Position numbers and translations under genes: made by a program. Source: Ariolimax columbianus (taxonomy: Eukaryota; Mollusca; Gastropoda; Stylommatophora; Arionidae). From it: a stretch of DNA of 64,000 bases. The stretch lies in assembly GCA_036924085.1 (NCBI GenBank), contig JAVGWX010000012.1, forward strand, positions 5,969,478 through 6,033,477, in the 5' to 3' direction. Numbering within the stretch: the stretch's first letter is position 1; the number at the start of each line of letters is the position of its first letter. The notes beneath the pieces are model-generated. The model was given only the letters and a program-made list of their open reading frames with translations. It was not told where the DNA came from and ran no database searches. This document shows positions 11,351-22,164 of the stretch, in pieces.

Positions 11351-11950
11351 AGTAAGTATGTTAGTGTTTGTATGGGCATGTGTTGGTGTATGGCTGCTTT
11401 TTCATCTTGTCTTTGTGGCAGTGGGGTTATGTTGTGTACGTTAATGGTTACACCGCAACGTCCTTGACCAAACCTTCATCGTGGCTTTTCGATGCCACCA
11501 TTCGGATTTTATGTTGACCAGACCCTTGGCTCATAATCCCGATTACACAATTAACTTCTTGTGCTCATTTGGTTATCAATAATATCTGTATGTATCCCAT
11601 GTGCTAGCATAGATGACTGGATACAACCATTTGTTTATTACATTAGACAGTTATTAGCCAACATTTAGAATGTAGCTAAAGTTCCAACTTCGGGGAATTT
11701 CGTTAATAGAATGCGCAAACTATGCTCGTCATTTCATTGGAAGCATCTGAGCGTCTCATGTGGTGGTTTTTGTCAAAGTGCTTGTTACGATTGTTCCAGT
11801 TAAGGGTTCGGTTTGAGCCTTCAATTGTAGTGTTTTATATAGAGTTACATGAATGGATTATGAGTTCGAATACCATGGGAAATGTCATTTATGAGATGTT
11901 CTTATGGTTGTTAAATACGAGATATCGCTGCGAGTGTTCCATTTGACGAT
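11351..11950. other. Unassigned, arm sequence from 11550 onward
   Basis: From about 11550 this is again mirrored in the right arm (25800-26180). No gene recognised. Confidence 0.4.
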
Positions 11951-11954
11951 TATA

Positions 11955-12810
11955 TGTAAATGTTCAACGCAAGGTTGGATAGACCAGCTTCATTTGAGGA
12001 TTATATGTAAATGTTCAAGGCAAGGTTGGATAGACCAGCTTCATTTGAGGATTATATGTAAATGTTCAAGGCAAGGTTGGATAGACCAGCTCCATTTGAG
12101 GATTATATGTAAATGTTCAACGCAAGGTTGGATAGACCAGCTTCATTTGAGGATTATATGTAAATGTTCAAGGCAAGGTTGGATAGACCAGCTTCATTTG
12201 AGGATTATATGTAAATGTTCAAGGCAAGGTTGGATAGACCAGCTTCATTTGAGGATTATATGTAAATGTTCAAGGCAAGGTTGGATAGACCAGCTCCATT
12301 TGAGGATTATATGTAAATGTTCAACGCAAGGTTGGATAGACCAGCTTCATTTGAGGATTATATGTAAATGTTCAAGGCAAGGTTGGATAGACCAGCTTCA
12401 TTTGAGGATTATATGTAAATGTTCAAGGCAAGGTTGGATAGACCAGCTTCATTTGAGGATTATATGTAAATGTTCAAGGCAAGGTTGGATAGATCAGCTT
12501 CATTTGAGGATTATAATGTTCAAGGCAAGGTTGGATAGACCAGCTTCATTTGAGGATTATATGTAAATGTTCAAGGCAAGGTTGGATAGACCAGCTCCAT
12601 TTGAAGATTATATGTAAATGTTCAAGGCAAGATTGGATAGACCAGCTTCATTTGAGGATTATATGTAAATGTTCAACGCAAGGTTGGATAGACCAGCTTC
12701 ATTTGAGGGTTATATGTAAATGTTCAAGGCAAGGTTGGATAGACCAGCTTCATTTGAGGATTATATGTAAATGTTCAACGTAAGGTTGGATGGACCAGCT
12801 TCATTTGAGG

Positions 12811-12815
<5 letters not shown>
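11955..12815. repeat. 51-bp minisatellite, about 17 units
   Basis: Core 'aaggttggatagaccagctt'. The period is a multiple of three, so a 220-codon frame runs through it. Units alternate between 'ttcaagg' and 'ttcaacg' variants. The right-arm partner (25310-25790) has about 9-10 units. Confidence 0.95.
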
Positions 12816-12893
<78 letters not shown>

Positions 12894-13119
12894 TGACTGC
12901 TCGAAAAGAAATCAGAAGAAGATTAGCTTTGCCAATGCAGAGACTGAACAGCCTGAAGAAATTATGGTAGGGCACCAACAAAACGATAAAAGTAAAAGTC
13001 CTTAGAGCCTGTGTTTTTCCTTTTCATTTGAGGATTATATTTATATATATATATATATGCGCACAAACACGAATGATGATATATATATATATATTTTGGT
13101 GTGTGTTTGTGTTTGTTTG

Positions 13120-13154
<35 letters not shown>

Positions 13155-13165
13155 GTGTTAGTTTT
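12816..13165. repeat. AT and GT microsatellites with a short unique island
   Basis: An (AT)n run to about 12890, then about 120 bases of unique text absent from the right arm, a partial 51-bp unit, a second AT run and a (GT)n run at 13098-13158. Confidence 0.9.
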
Positions 13166-13264
13166 CCATATTTGAATTTGGACGACCTTTCCATATAAGG
13201 TTTAAATTCAGGACAAATATCCTGGTTGTTTTAAGGGGCTTTTGAAAGACTTCCAAGTAAAAGT

Positions 13265-13905
13265 TGAGAGTAAGAGTTACATAAAAGTCTCTTTGTAAGT
13301 CTAGGCCAGGCACCCATACATGGAATCTAGTTACATAAACGTCTCTTTGTAAGTCTAGGCCAGGCACCCATACATGGAATCTAGTTACATAAAAGTCTCT
13401 TTGTAAGTCTAGGCCAGGCACCCATACATGGAATCTAGTTACATAAAAGTCTCTTTGTAAGTCTAGGCCAGGCACCCATACATGGAATCTAGTTACATAA
13501 ACGTCTCTTTGTAAGTCTAGGCCAGGCACCCATACATGGAATCTAGTTACATAAAAGTCTCTTTGTAAGTCTAGGCCAGGCACCCATACATGGAATCTAG
13601 TTACATAAAAGTCTCTTTGTAAGTCTAGGCCAGGCACCCATACATGGAATCTAGTTACATAAAAGTCTCTTTGTAAGTCTAGGCCAGGCACCCATACATG
13701 GAATCTAGTTACATAAAAGTCTCTTTGTAAGTCTAGGCCAGGCACCCATACATGGAATCTAGTTACATAAAAGTCTCTTTGTAAGTCTAGGCCAGGCACC
13801 CATACATGGAATCTAGTTACATAAAAGTCTCTTTGTAAGTCTAGGCCAGGCACCCATACATGGAATCTAGTTACATAAACGTCTCTATTTAAGTCTACGC
13901 CAAAC
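13265..13905. repeat. 54-bp minisatellite, about 12 units
   Basis: Core 'gtctctttgtaagtctaggc'. A 249-codon minus-strand frame is kept open by the period of 54. Only the first part-unit (to 13302) is shared with the right arm, so the inverted repeat ends inside this array. Confidence 0.95.
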
Positions 13906-13968
13906 ACCTATACATGGAATCCACGTCTAGACGTCTAGAGATTCATTTCAACATTGTTTTACTTGCAG

Positions 13969-14177
13969 CTTCTACCGTGTATGGTACAGCTTGTTTCTGT
14001 AGCTCCTCATGCGTCGCTGTCGCCACAACTGCCTCAACTACTGCAACGACATCAGCTAATACTGCTACAACAGCCACTACACCTACAACAGCTACTACAC
14101 CTACAACAGCTAATACACCTACAACAGCCACTACACCTGCAACACCCACTACACCTACAACTACGAGAACCGTGAAG
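13969..14177 (+). CDS. Possible Thr-rich (mucin-like) exon
   Basis: A good acceptor ('ttgttttacttgcag' ending at 13968) precedes an open stretch and a good donor ('gtgaag' then 'gtaaat' at 14178). Between them one frame encodes about 70 residues. It starts with a short Cys-containing part ('ACFCSSSCV') and continues as Thr/Pro/Ala repeats ('TTPTTATTPTTANTP'), as in heavily O-glycosylated mucin linkers. With this frame the acceptor is phase 1 and the donor phase 0. I could not find partner exons, and a simple repeat with fortuitous splice sites is a real alternative. Confidence 0.35.
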
Positions 14178-14400
14178 GTAAATATTCCGCCAGCTCCTGA
14201 CATGTCGCTATACACACAATTATTATAGCTGCATCCATCTTATTTGTACGGCTTTTACACAGCCAGGTGAGGGTAATACCCCGCTCCACAAATGACGCTA
14301 TACATATAATTATTATAGCTGCTAACATCTTATTTATACGGCTATTATACGATCAGTGGAGGCAAATATCCCGCTCTGATCAGGAGCTACAAACACAATT
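14178..14400. repeat. About 2 imperfect direct repeats of about 80-115 bp
   Basis: Shared segments 'ataattattatagctgc', 'catcttattt' and 'aatatcccgctc'-like text recur at intervals downstream of the putative donor. Confidence 0.6.
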
Positions 14401-14716
14401 ATTCTAGATATAGTTCTCATTGTAAGTCATCTTATGTTGTTATTTATTCAGTCTCATGCATGTATCTTGCAGTGGGCAGAGATATACAGAAGTTTTACTT
14501 TGTTAAAATTGAAACTGATTTCTTTTAGTGCTTCTGACTATACTATCTAGTTGAACGATTAATAGTTACCGTGAGTTTTGTTGACAGACTACGCAGTTGA
14601 ATGATTTATAGTTATCATGGTTTTTTTTGTGTGACTATCCAGGGGAAGGCACTGGGGTTTATTTGAGCGCTTATAACACACTATGCATTCGAATGTACTA
14701 TGATTTCTGTGAGTAC
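14401..14716. other. Unassigned sequence
   Basis: No gene, repeat or regulatory signal recognised. Confidence 0.4.
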
Positions 14717-15380
14717 ACAACTTAACTTAACTTAACGTCTTTATACTGGTTTAGAAGTCTCTGATTAGTCTCAGTACAACTAGTTTTCTTTACATTTCTT
14801 TTCTCTAAAAGCTATGCGCATCCAATATAATCTTAAATGCATTAATTGTCTTTGCCTCGAATACTTTCTGTGGCAATGCATTCCAAGTAATCACCGCTCT
14901 CTGACTAAAAAAGTATTTCCTAATATATAAATATGGACCTTTCTTTAGTTAATTTGTAGCTATGCCCTCTTGTTCTTGTGGGTGGTTGTAATTTGATAAA
15001 CTTGTTAGTCTAACAGATCTGCTACTTTGAATCTGTGTTAAGTCACCTCTAATTCTTCTCTTTTCTAGACTGAAGGCCGGTTTTCACCTTATAACTGTAA
15101 CTCTGGAATCCCACTATAAGTTTAGTCGCTCTTTTCTGTATCCTTTCCAACCTGTTTATATCCCCTCATTGATAAGTTCTCGACACCTGTACATAGTACT
15201 CTAATCTAGGTCTAACTAATGCTTTGTAGACTATCACCTCCTTGCTCCTATGTTTAATATGTTTATTATCATACCTAGCATTGTATATACCCTTTTCACT
15301 TCAGGAAGATTCTCTAGATTGTGTTATGTGAACGTTTACAATTCAATTCATCATGTTTCGAAGAATAGAGTAAATTTCAC
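14717..15380 (-). pseudogene. CR1/L2-like LINE, 3' end (second copy)
   Basis: It parallels 6690-7330 throughout: tail 'acttaacttaacttaacg', 'tactggtt', 'ggcaatgcattccaag' and the same downstream order. The minus strand again approximates the CR1/L2 C terminus (segments of the 'RKYFFSQR..WNALP' type). It has only moderate identity to the other copy, so it is an independent insertion. Confidence 0.72.
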
Positions 15381-15469
15381 GGAACATATACACTTTCCTC
15401 AAAACATCGACGCGACTGCTCTACACAAAATGTCTTAAATATGATTCTTAAGGATTGAGGAATCGATTG

Positions 15470-15660
15470 AGGGAGAGACATACATAGAGAGAGTGAGGGA
15501 GAGATAGACAGAGGTAGAGATATGGAGAGAAAGGGAGAGAGAGACAGATATACAGAGAGAGTGGGAGAGAGACGGGTAAGAGAGAAAGGGAGAGAAAGAG
15601 AGCGAGAGAGAGAGAGAGAGAAAGTGAGTGAGAGAGAGAAAGAGTAAGAGAGTTGCATAT
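15470..15660. repeat. Degenerate GA-rich tract
   Basis: GAGAGA with GAGAT/GAAAG variants. Ser/Leu-type ORFs on the minus strand are artefacts. Confidence 0.85.
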
Positions 15661-15759
15661 CGTTATGTAGAATTCGGGTTGCTGTATGGGAGCTGTCCTG
15701 GACCGTGCATGTACACATAAACTGTCAGCTGTCCACGTCTGTAATGTGCTGCCTGCCAG

Positions 15760-16735
15760 CAATGATTTCTATACATAGGACAAATAAGACATTCAACAAG
15801 GCTTTCTATACATGGGACAAATAAGACATTCAACAATGCTTTCTATACATGGGACAAATAAGACATTCAACAATGATTTCTATACATGGGACAAATAATA
15901 CATTCAACAATGATTTCTATACATGGGACAAATAATACATTCAACAATGCTTTCTATACATGGGACAAATAATACATTCAACAATGCTTTCTATACATGG
16001 GACAAATAATACATTCAACAATGCTTTCTATACATGGGACAAATAATACATTCAACAATGATTTCTATACATGGGACAAATAATACATTCAACAATGCTT
16101 TCTATACATGGGACAAATAATACATTCAACAATGATTTCTATACATGGGACAAATAATACATTCAACAATGCTTTCTATACATGGGACAAATAAGACATT
16201 CAACAATGATTTCTATACAAGGGACAAATAAGACATTCAACAATGATTTCTATACATGGGACAAATAAGACATTCAACAATGATTTCTATACAAAGGACA
16301 ACAAATAAGACATTCAACAATGCTTTCTATACATAGGATAAATATGACATTCAACAATGATTTCTATACATGGGACAAATAAGACATTCATCAATGATTT
16401 CTATACATGGGACAAATAAGACATTCAACAATGATTTCTATACATGGGACAAATAAGACATTCAACAATGATTTCTATACAAGGGACAACAAATAAGACA
16501 TTCAACAATGTTTTCTATACATGGCACAAATAAGACATTCAACAATGATTTCTATACAAAGGACAACAAATAAGACATTCAACAATGCTTTCTATACATA
16601 GGACAAATAAGACATTCATCAATGATTTCTATACATGGGACAAATAAGACATTCAACAATGATTTCTATACATGGAACAAATAAGACATTCAACAATGAT
16701 TTCTATACATGGGACAAATAAGACATTCAACAATG
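15760..16735. repeat. 37-bp minisatellite, about 26 units
   Basis: Core 'tctatacatgggacaaata'. Two positions vary in blocks: 'aatgattt' or 'aatgcttt', and 'aagac' or 'aatac'. Variants are grouped, which suggests expansion by multi-unit steps. Confidence 0.96.
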
Positions 16736-17419
16736 ATACAAGAAAACGATATTAAGAGCTCGTTGCTAACGAAGAGATAAAGATCATGTCAAGTCAAGCA
16801 GAGCAGACGGTGAAAACGATATTTGATGACATGCTAACCAGGGTGAGACAATTTAGCTTCTGAACTTCTGGCGTGCTACCAGCAAATATAGTTGTGGAAG
16901 GAATTGATGTTATCGTCTTCCTGTACGGCACTAGACGATGATGGTGATGTTCACTGTGACTGACATGCAGTTTGTGAGAACATTATCCCGTAGGATAGAG
17001 AAACATTATATCGTGGCATTATTCTGAACGGCACGGGACCTGATAGCAACAAAAACTGAAATAAATCCGTGTGAACCATTTTCCATGTCATGCCAATATT
17101 CTGTTCGGCACGGCACGTGGTGGTGATGGCAAATAGGACTGACTCAATCTGTGAGAAACATCCAGTCTGTGGTATTTCTGGCCGGCACGGCACGTGATGA
17201 TGTTGGTCAATAGGACTGATACTCAATCTGTGAGAAACATTATCCCGTGGGTGTCATGGCCACCCCCATGATGACTAGGGTAGCTAATCAATTGTATTTT
17301 CAAATTTCAAATACGAATAATCAAGAGTTGTCGTTGAATGCCCACAATGAGTCGATTTACTCTTGTGTGAGCCCTAAACAGGAGTTTAAGTGACGGGTTG
17401 AAGTAGCTTTTCTTACATC
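16736..17419. other. Unassigned with low-copy diverged repeats
   Basis: Between about 16916 and 17260, segments such as 'tgtgagaaacattatcccgt' and 'cggcacggcacgtg' recur three to four times at loosely 70-100 base spacing. No gene was recognised. Confidence 0.5.
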
Positions 17420-18025
17420 CCGAGCGTTCTGATGATGGTAGACAAGGGTCCTCTATGCGGTTTTGCTATTCGTGGTTTCATCTATGTGTCGCTCACTACA
17501 ACGGGGATCACGTTGATTCATCGCATTGATAGCCAGGCTACCATAAAAACAACCCATTTCTAGAAATGGCTTCGAAGACGCCATGTGAGGGTCTTATCCT
17601 GTATGTTTTGCCTGACCCTGACTAACATGTCTGATCAGTATGTTTTGCCTGAACCTGACTAACATGTCTGATCAGTATGTTTTGCCTGACCCTGACTAAC
17701 ATGTCTGATCAGTATGTTTTGCCTGAACCTGACTAACATGTCTGATCAGTATGTTTTGCCTGAACCTGACTAACATGTCTGATCAGTATGTTTTGCCTGA
17801 ACCTGACTAACATGTCTGATCAGTATGTTTTGCCTGAACCTGACTTACATGTCTGATCAGTATGTTTTGCCTGAACCTGACTAACATGTCTGATCAGTAT
17901 GTTTTGCCTGAACCTGACTAACATGTCTGATCAGTATGTTTTACTTGAACCTTACTAACATGTCTGATCAGTATGTTTTGTCTGAACCTAACTAACATGT
18001 CTGATCAGTATGTTTTGTCTGACCA
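17420..18025. repeat. Dispersed repeat with internal 37-bp array (copy 1)
   Basis: A unique-looking head (17420-17600, containing 'atgtgtcgctcactac' and 'gggatcacgt') leads into about 11 units of 37 bp with core 'tctgatcagtatgttttgcc'. Head and array both match the copy at 38285-38830, so the two travel together as one dispersed element. Confidence 0.85.
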
Positions 18026-18299
18026 GACGTTAGTCTTCCTTCAGTATTAAGTGTTATGTGTGATCTATGATCGTGAAACTTGAGCAATGAGCAGACTATT
18101 AGAGAAGAGAATTGAAGACAGTTCAAATATATAGAAGGATTTGGTGAATCTCCCAGAAAGAAAAGAAGACAAATAATTAAGTCTCGACATAATGAAGAGT
18201 ACACAAAGAAGTGATAAACGAGTCCGACAGTTCAGATATTTCGTCACATCAAAAGACATGACCTTATTACTTGAATACTTCAATCCTGGTATTTAACCA

Positions 18300-19530
18300 G
18301 GCAAGGCTGCCTGCAGCTAGGAGCCTAAAGCTGAATATGTGTTTGTCCTTTGTCCTGGGGGTGGACGATGGGCGTAGTGTAGATCATGGTTGTAGTTGTA
18401 TGGCCACCAGAAATCCACCATCCTTGTCCATCTGTCGTCAGTCATGTGGAGCACATGGCCGGTCCATCTGTATTTCCGAAATTGACATAGAGTCGATACC
18501 CCCGAACTCTGTTTAGTGACGGATGTCGCTTTTCGGATATAGTCTTTTGGGCCAATATTTAGTCCTCTTCGCTCCATTGCTCCTTTAGTAATTCTGAGCT
18601 TCTCTGCGTCTGATTTGCTCAGACTCCAGAGTTTACACCAGTAAACCATTGCTGGAATAACCATGCTATTGAAGGCGTGAATTCTGGCCTTGACGTCGGT
18701 CATCTGTTGGAGAATCGGTTTAATGCGGTTGAAGCAGAGCCAACGCGATGCTCTCCTGCGTGAGATCAACTTATCAATAGTGTAGTTGTTTGTTGATTTT
18801 CTGGTTTAGGTAGACATACGTATTGGTATTCTCGATGGGCTTATCTTCCAACCGCAGTTCCCTATAGCACAGAAAGTGTTCAGCAAAATCTTCTTTCTCT
18901 ATATGGTCAGACCAACCGCCTTTCCTGCTTCATTCAGCTTGTGCAGGCTTTGTTCGACCTCTGAAACGCTGTGGCTAAAGACCACAATGTCGTCCGAAAG
19001 ATATAAGTGTGGGAGCATTTTGCCACCTATGTTGAAGCATCGATACTGCCAGCTTAGAGATCTAAACAGTTCTTCTAGAGCAGCTGTGAACAGTTTTTTG
19101 GAGATAGTACCTCCTTGTCGTACTGCTCGGTGTATAGGTGTGGAAAGACTGCTGTCGGATCGACAGGTGCAAATATCGCAGTCAAGATGTAAACTACGAC
19201 ACAGCGATTTCCGTTTTCTGGACTACATCTTGCTACTAGCAAAACTCTCTTCAGAGATTGGTGGCAGGGTAGATAGAGAACGAAAGAAGAAGAAGGTATG
19301 GAAAGTGGCTATGGAGAAGGGTTATCTCTGATGAGCAGCCCTTGTTTATCATCTCTTTAAGCTGGACTCTCTTTTCGTCAATGTCTTGGTCCATCAAAGC
19401 ATTTACCACTGTAATTATTTCTACGCTATCAAAGGGTAGTTCGTAGTCTACAAACACATTAATGAGAAAGATACCAGGCTCAACATGGGGAGCTGACACG
19501 AGCACCCTAAAGAAACTGTGCACATGTTAT
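18300..19530 (-). pseudogene. LINE RT remnant (L1/RTE-like)
   Basis: On the minus strand, with frame changes: 'DYELPFDSVEI' near 19470-19430 (RT motif A, the F-D catalytic region), 'ISKKLFTAALEELF' near 19110, 'LSDDIVVFSHSVSEVEQSL' near 19000 (the YADD box as LSDD), 'LNEAGKAVGLTI', and the C-terminal part at 18317-18769 with 'RIHAFNSMVIPAMVY' and 'RKYRWTGHVLHMTDDRW'. The order is correct for an RT palm, thumb and connector. Stops and frameshifts make it a pseudogene. 18026-18300, between it and the 37-bp array, is unassigned. Confidence 0.8.
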
Positions 19531-19570
19531 GTGAGACCAGTGCTAGAATACGGGATACCAGGCTCAACAT
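19460..19570 (+). pseudogene. Short duplicated scrap of an I-like LINE RT
   Basis: The plus strand reads 'GSTWGADTSTLKKLC' and 'YVRPVLEYG', then a second 'PGSTWGADTS'. The same motif occurs in the LINE at 43746-47610 ('GTSWGADETILKKLYTGRV'). The about 35-base segment at 19470 is repeated near 19556. It abuts the 3' tail of the next element in opposite orientation. Confidence 0.7.
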
Positions 19571-20488
19571 GGGGAGCTGATACGAGCTTCTTCTTCTTCT
19601 TCTTCTTCGTACGCAGTCAGACAGTAACCATTATTCGGCGGTCATCCTGAGGCTGTCGCCACTGCCATAGAGCTTGTCTTGCAGTTCCACTGGTGATGGC
19701 CACATCTGCTCTCTCTGATCCTCGTATGTCGGGCAGTTCTGCAGCAGATGTTCAGCGGTCATTTTCCCAGTACCGCACGGGCATTCGTCGGTACCACCTA
19801 TCTTCAATATGTTGAATAGGTGGTACCTCAGTCTATTGTAGCCAGTGCGAAGTCTGAAGACAACGACCTGCTCTCTTCGGTTCAACTGGTAATAGGCATC
19901 GTTTTTGGTGTAACCAGTATGTTCGGTTTCCCATTTGGTCATGTATCTGGCTTTGATAAGCCATTTTGACTCTTCGTACGTCATACTAGTATCTGTTTGT
20001 GGTAGTCTTGCACCTTCTTTTGCCAGTCTGTCTGCCTCCTCGTTGCCTTGGATGTTGCAGTGTGATGGGACCCACTGTACCACTACCCTTTTTGGTGCGG
20101 ACTGCTGGCACAGTTTGCAGAGTGCTGCTCTTAAGTCATTAAGCTCAGTGTTTTTCTGGCTTTTTAGCGCTGTGACTACGGCGAGAGCATCTGTAAGCAG
20201 GATTATATGGCTTTCATTTTCCTTGTGTGTCACCATTTCTTCCGCTGCAGCCCTCAGTGCCTCTGCCTCCGCTCTGAAATTGCTTGTGTACTTACTAGTA
20301 GCGAATGGCAGTGTTATTTGTCTGCCATTTGGTAGGTTCAGGAATGCTCCTGCCCCTCCGTTCTGTGAAGTGTTTGTTACAGAACCGTCGATGTATGCGT
20401 GGGTCCAGTCCATGCTTGGGTAGCTTTTCGATATAAAGCTTAGGGTAGTATCTCTCCTTTCTTTTTCAGTCTGGCAGTTTGTGTTTCC
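19571..20488 (-). pseudogene. I-superfamily-like LINE, RNase H domain and 3' end (part of a split element)
   Basis: The ORF 20413 to 19631 (260 codons, minus strand) is uninterrupted. It has RNase H residues in order: 'YIDGS', 'FRAEAEALRAA', 'LLTDALAVV' and 'GNEEADRLAKEGA', all four acidic positions present. A 'CPCGTGKMTAEHLLQNCP' Cys/His tail follows, as in I-type LINEs. The 3' tail is a (GAA)n run at 19588-19608 (seen as 'cttcttcttc' on plus). RNase H would remove RNA from the cDNA hybrid. Its RT part lies at 24055-25027, across the rDNA insertion. Confidence 0.85.
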
Positions 20489-21014
20489 TTCTTCTTCATC
20501 GTACGCTGTTTACAGCGATATTTACGTTGCACTGTTTTAATGTGTTAGCCTGTGGCTCAGTGCATCCGATTTCAAAAGGCGTTTCTGTAGGGTTGCCCTC
20601 CTTAGCCTTTGGCTGTCCCCAGCCTAACTGCAAGGCAGCAGTTGTTTTTGGTCAGAGTTGTCTCTCTTGGGAAGTTGTCTTGCAGAACTATCGATTCTTC
20701 CCTACTCGTGTCTATAGGGTTTGGCAATGATATGATGGACTATGTACTAGTTTGTACTATCCCGGAAGAGAGGCAGTCCAGTGTGACTTTGTCCCAGGAT
20801 CGTCACGTCCTGCCAGAAATGTAGCATATGCATGTGAGTGAGGTATCTCTTTGCTCCCTTTATTTTCTCGGCTCATCTGCAGTGATGGTACGCCTAGCAT
20901 TCCCCGCCACCCGGGAGGTTGTCACAATAGGGCAGGAGGTGCAATGTCCGCTGGACTGCATCTCTTCTGCATCCATTGGGATGACTGATAGCAGACAGAG
21001 GCAAAGAGCGAGAC
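20489..21014 (-). other. Module tail downstream of the 28S text
   Basis: Non-rRNA text, possibly 3' ETS/IGS, shared with 43190-43700 ('cagtcatcccaatgg', 'gcgtaccatcactgcagat', 'tagtacatagtccatcat'). At its end this copy goes into the LINE-like 3' tail, whereas the plus-strand copy goes into the LINE 5' region. Confidence 0.7.
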
Positions 21015-21225
21015 AGGAGTGCATTTTACCAGGTGCATTTCTGCGGCTCGATTGGGACAGGACGCAAGCCCCAGCCATGTCGTAGCCTCCCATCACAGCG
21101 GTGCTGAGATTTAGGGCGGGATTCTGGCTTAGAAGCGTTCGGCCGTAGTCCCTCAGATGGCAGCTTATCAGCCAAGCACGTGGACCAAATGTCAGCGACC
21201 TGGGATTCCTCTCGAAATAGTGCAT
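21015..21225 (-). rRNA. Second, shorter 28S 3'-end segment
   Basis: The minus strand repeats 'gagaggaatcccaggtcgct', 'gcttggctgataagctg' and 'gggactacggccgaacgctt'. This is a second copy of part of the preceding segment, evidence of internal tandem duplication. Confidence 0.8.
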
Positions 21226-21279
21226 TTGACCAGGGGACAAGCCTGGACTTACACGGAGATGTTGTTCGCCTGGGAAGCG

Positions 21280-21779
21280 GACATATCTCATGGTCAAGGG
21301 TTGAGTCTTAGCAGTTCGCAGTGAGGTAGCTGATCTACTGCTTAGGGCACCCCGACCGAGAACTAAGTCTTCTACAAATGGTTTCATACGTCATCGCCGT
21401 ATGAAGTGAATATCGAGCAGCTTCCCGCCCGCTTTGATCAGCGGACGGCAGAGACCTCATTCTGCGGCTTGACCGGGCGGGGCTGGAACGGGGGCCCCAG
21501 GTCCCCACCATGTCGAAGCCTTCCTTTGCATTCGTGCTGAGCTGCTTTTGGGCGGGATTTTGGCTTAGAGGGGTTCGGCCGTAATCCCTTACCTTGTAGC
21601 CTCGCGCCGTTGGCTTATCAGCCTAGTACGTGAACCAAATGTCTGCGGCTCCTCTCGAGTTTAGCAGGATTACCGTAGCCACGCCCTGTCATTTGTAGGG
21701 TAAAACTGACCTGTCTTCCGAGGGTCTATTTCCAGCACCCGTTCAATATTAGCCAGAACGTATCAATTGAGGGCTTTTA
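21280..21779 (-). rRNA. 28S rRNA 3'-end segment (degenerate)
   Basis: On the minus strand: 'gaagacaggtcagttttacc', 'ggtaatcctgctaaactcga', 'ggctgataagccaacgg', 'attacggccgaacccctcta' and, near 21290-21390, 'aaaccatttgtagaagac' and 'ggtcggggtg', which are the last few hundred bases of 28S in order. Many substitutions relative to the metazoan consensus. Not functional. Confidence 0.85.
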
Positions 21780-22164
21780 GTTTGTCAATGGCCAAGTTTC
21801 TGGAACCTGCGATTTCTGCAGGGTGAAGACCAGATTACCGTAGCAGGCGCTCTTTCATTTGGGGGTTAGGAGACTGACCTGTCTTCCGTGGGTCTATTAC
21901 CAGTACATGTTCACTATTAGACCCCACGAAGGTGCTCTCATTTTAACAGTCATTCTACAGTATTGGCGTGTTAAGACAATTTAAGCCTCAGGCTCCACTC
22001 CTGATAGTGCTGTTCCGTAAATTCCTTTATCAAACACTGCATGCAGACCAACCGAGCCACAGAAGGCATAACCCCTGATTTATGAGGGTCTAAATCCAGC
22101 ACCAGTTCCATATTAGACCCAAGGAAAGTGGTCTCGGCATGTCAGTCATTTCAGTGTTGGTCGT
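21780..22164 (-). other. Degenerate repeated 18S/28S junction units
   Basis: On the minus strand, an 18S-like 'caggagtggagcctg' segment is followed by 'actgacatgccgaga'-type text and then 28S-like 'gggtctaatatgg...gctgga' text. The pattern recurs with decay near 22000, and 28S-like text recurs again near 21930-21830. The same junction order is present in the plus-strand copy at 42440-42720. Confidence 0.7.

Larger units (their letters stand above)
7452..11550. other. Left-arm-specific 4.1 kb block
   Basis: Left and right arms pair up to about 7451 and again from about 11550. In the right arm the two flanks are joined directly near 26180-26190. The block contains three LINE remnants, an AT tract, a GA tract and a 46-bp array. 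No terminal inverted repeats or clear long target duplication were seen; only about three bases are shared at the edges, so insertion or deletion is undecided. Confidence 0.75.
1..13302. repeat. Left arm of a large inverted repeat
   Basis: The reverse complement of 25028-32635 reads along this arm in the same order: LINE RT end, (GA)n, 42-bp array, 26-bp array, EN fragment with 28-bp array, second 26-bp array, CR1/L2 end, 51-bp array, AT and GT tracts, and the start of the 54-bp array. Base 1 pairs with 32635 and base 13302 with 25028. Unique stretches I compared by eye differ by only a few percent (for example 2 differences in about 130 bases near 1860-1985). The arm is longer than its partner because of the block at 7452-11550 and local indels. 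The outer end is cut by the window edge. Confidence 0.93.

Noticed and set aside
11904..12566. 220-codon ORF
   Set aside because: Made by the 51-bp array; the mirrored array in the other arm has a different length and broken frame.
13158..13907. 249-codon minus-strand ORF
   Set aside because: It is wholly a 54-bp tandem repeat whose period is a multiple of three; no start context, domain or flanking gene signal.
15760..16735. CRISPR-like regular repeats
   Set aside because: Contiguous tandem units without unique spacers, in a eukaryotic context.
20860..21387. 175-codon minus-strand ORF
   Set aside because: It covers 28S-derived text and the module tail; no protein family and interrupted in the copy at 42800-43400.
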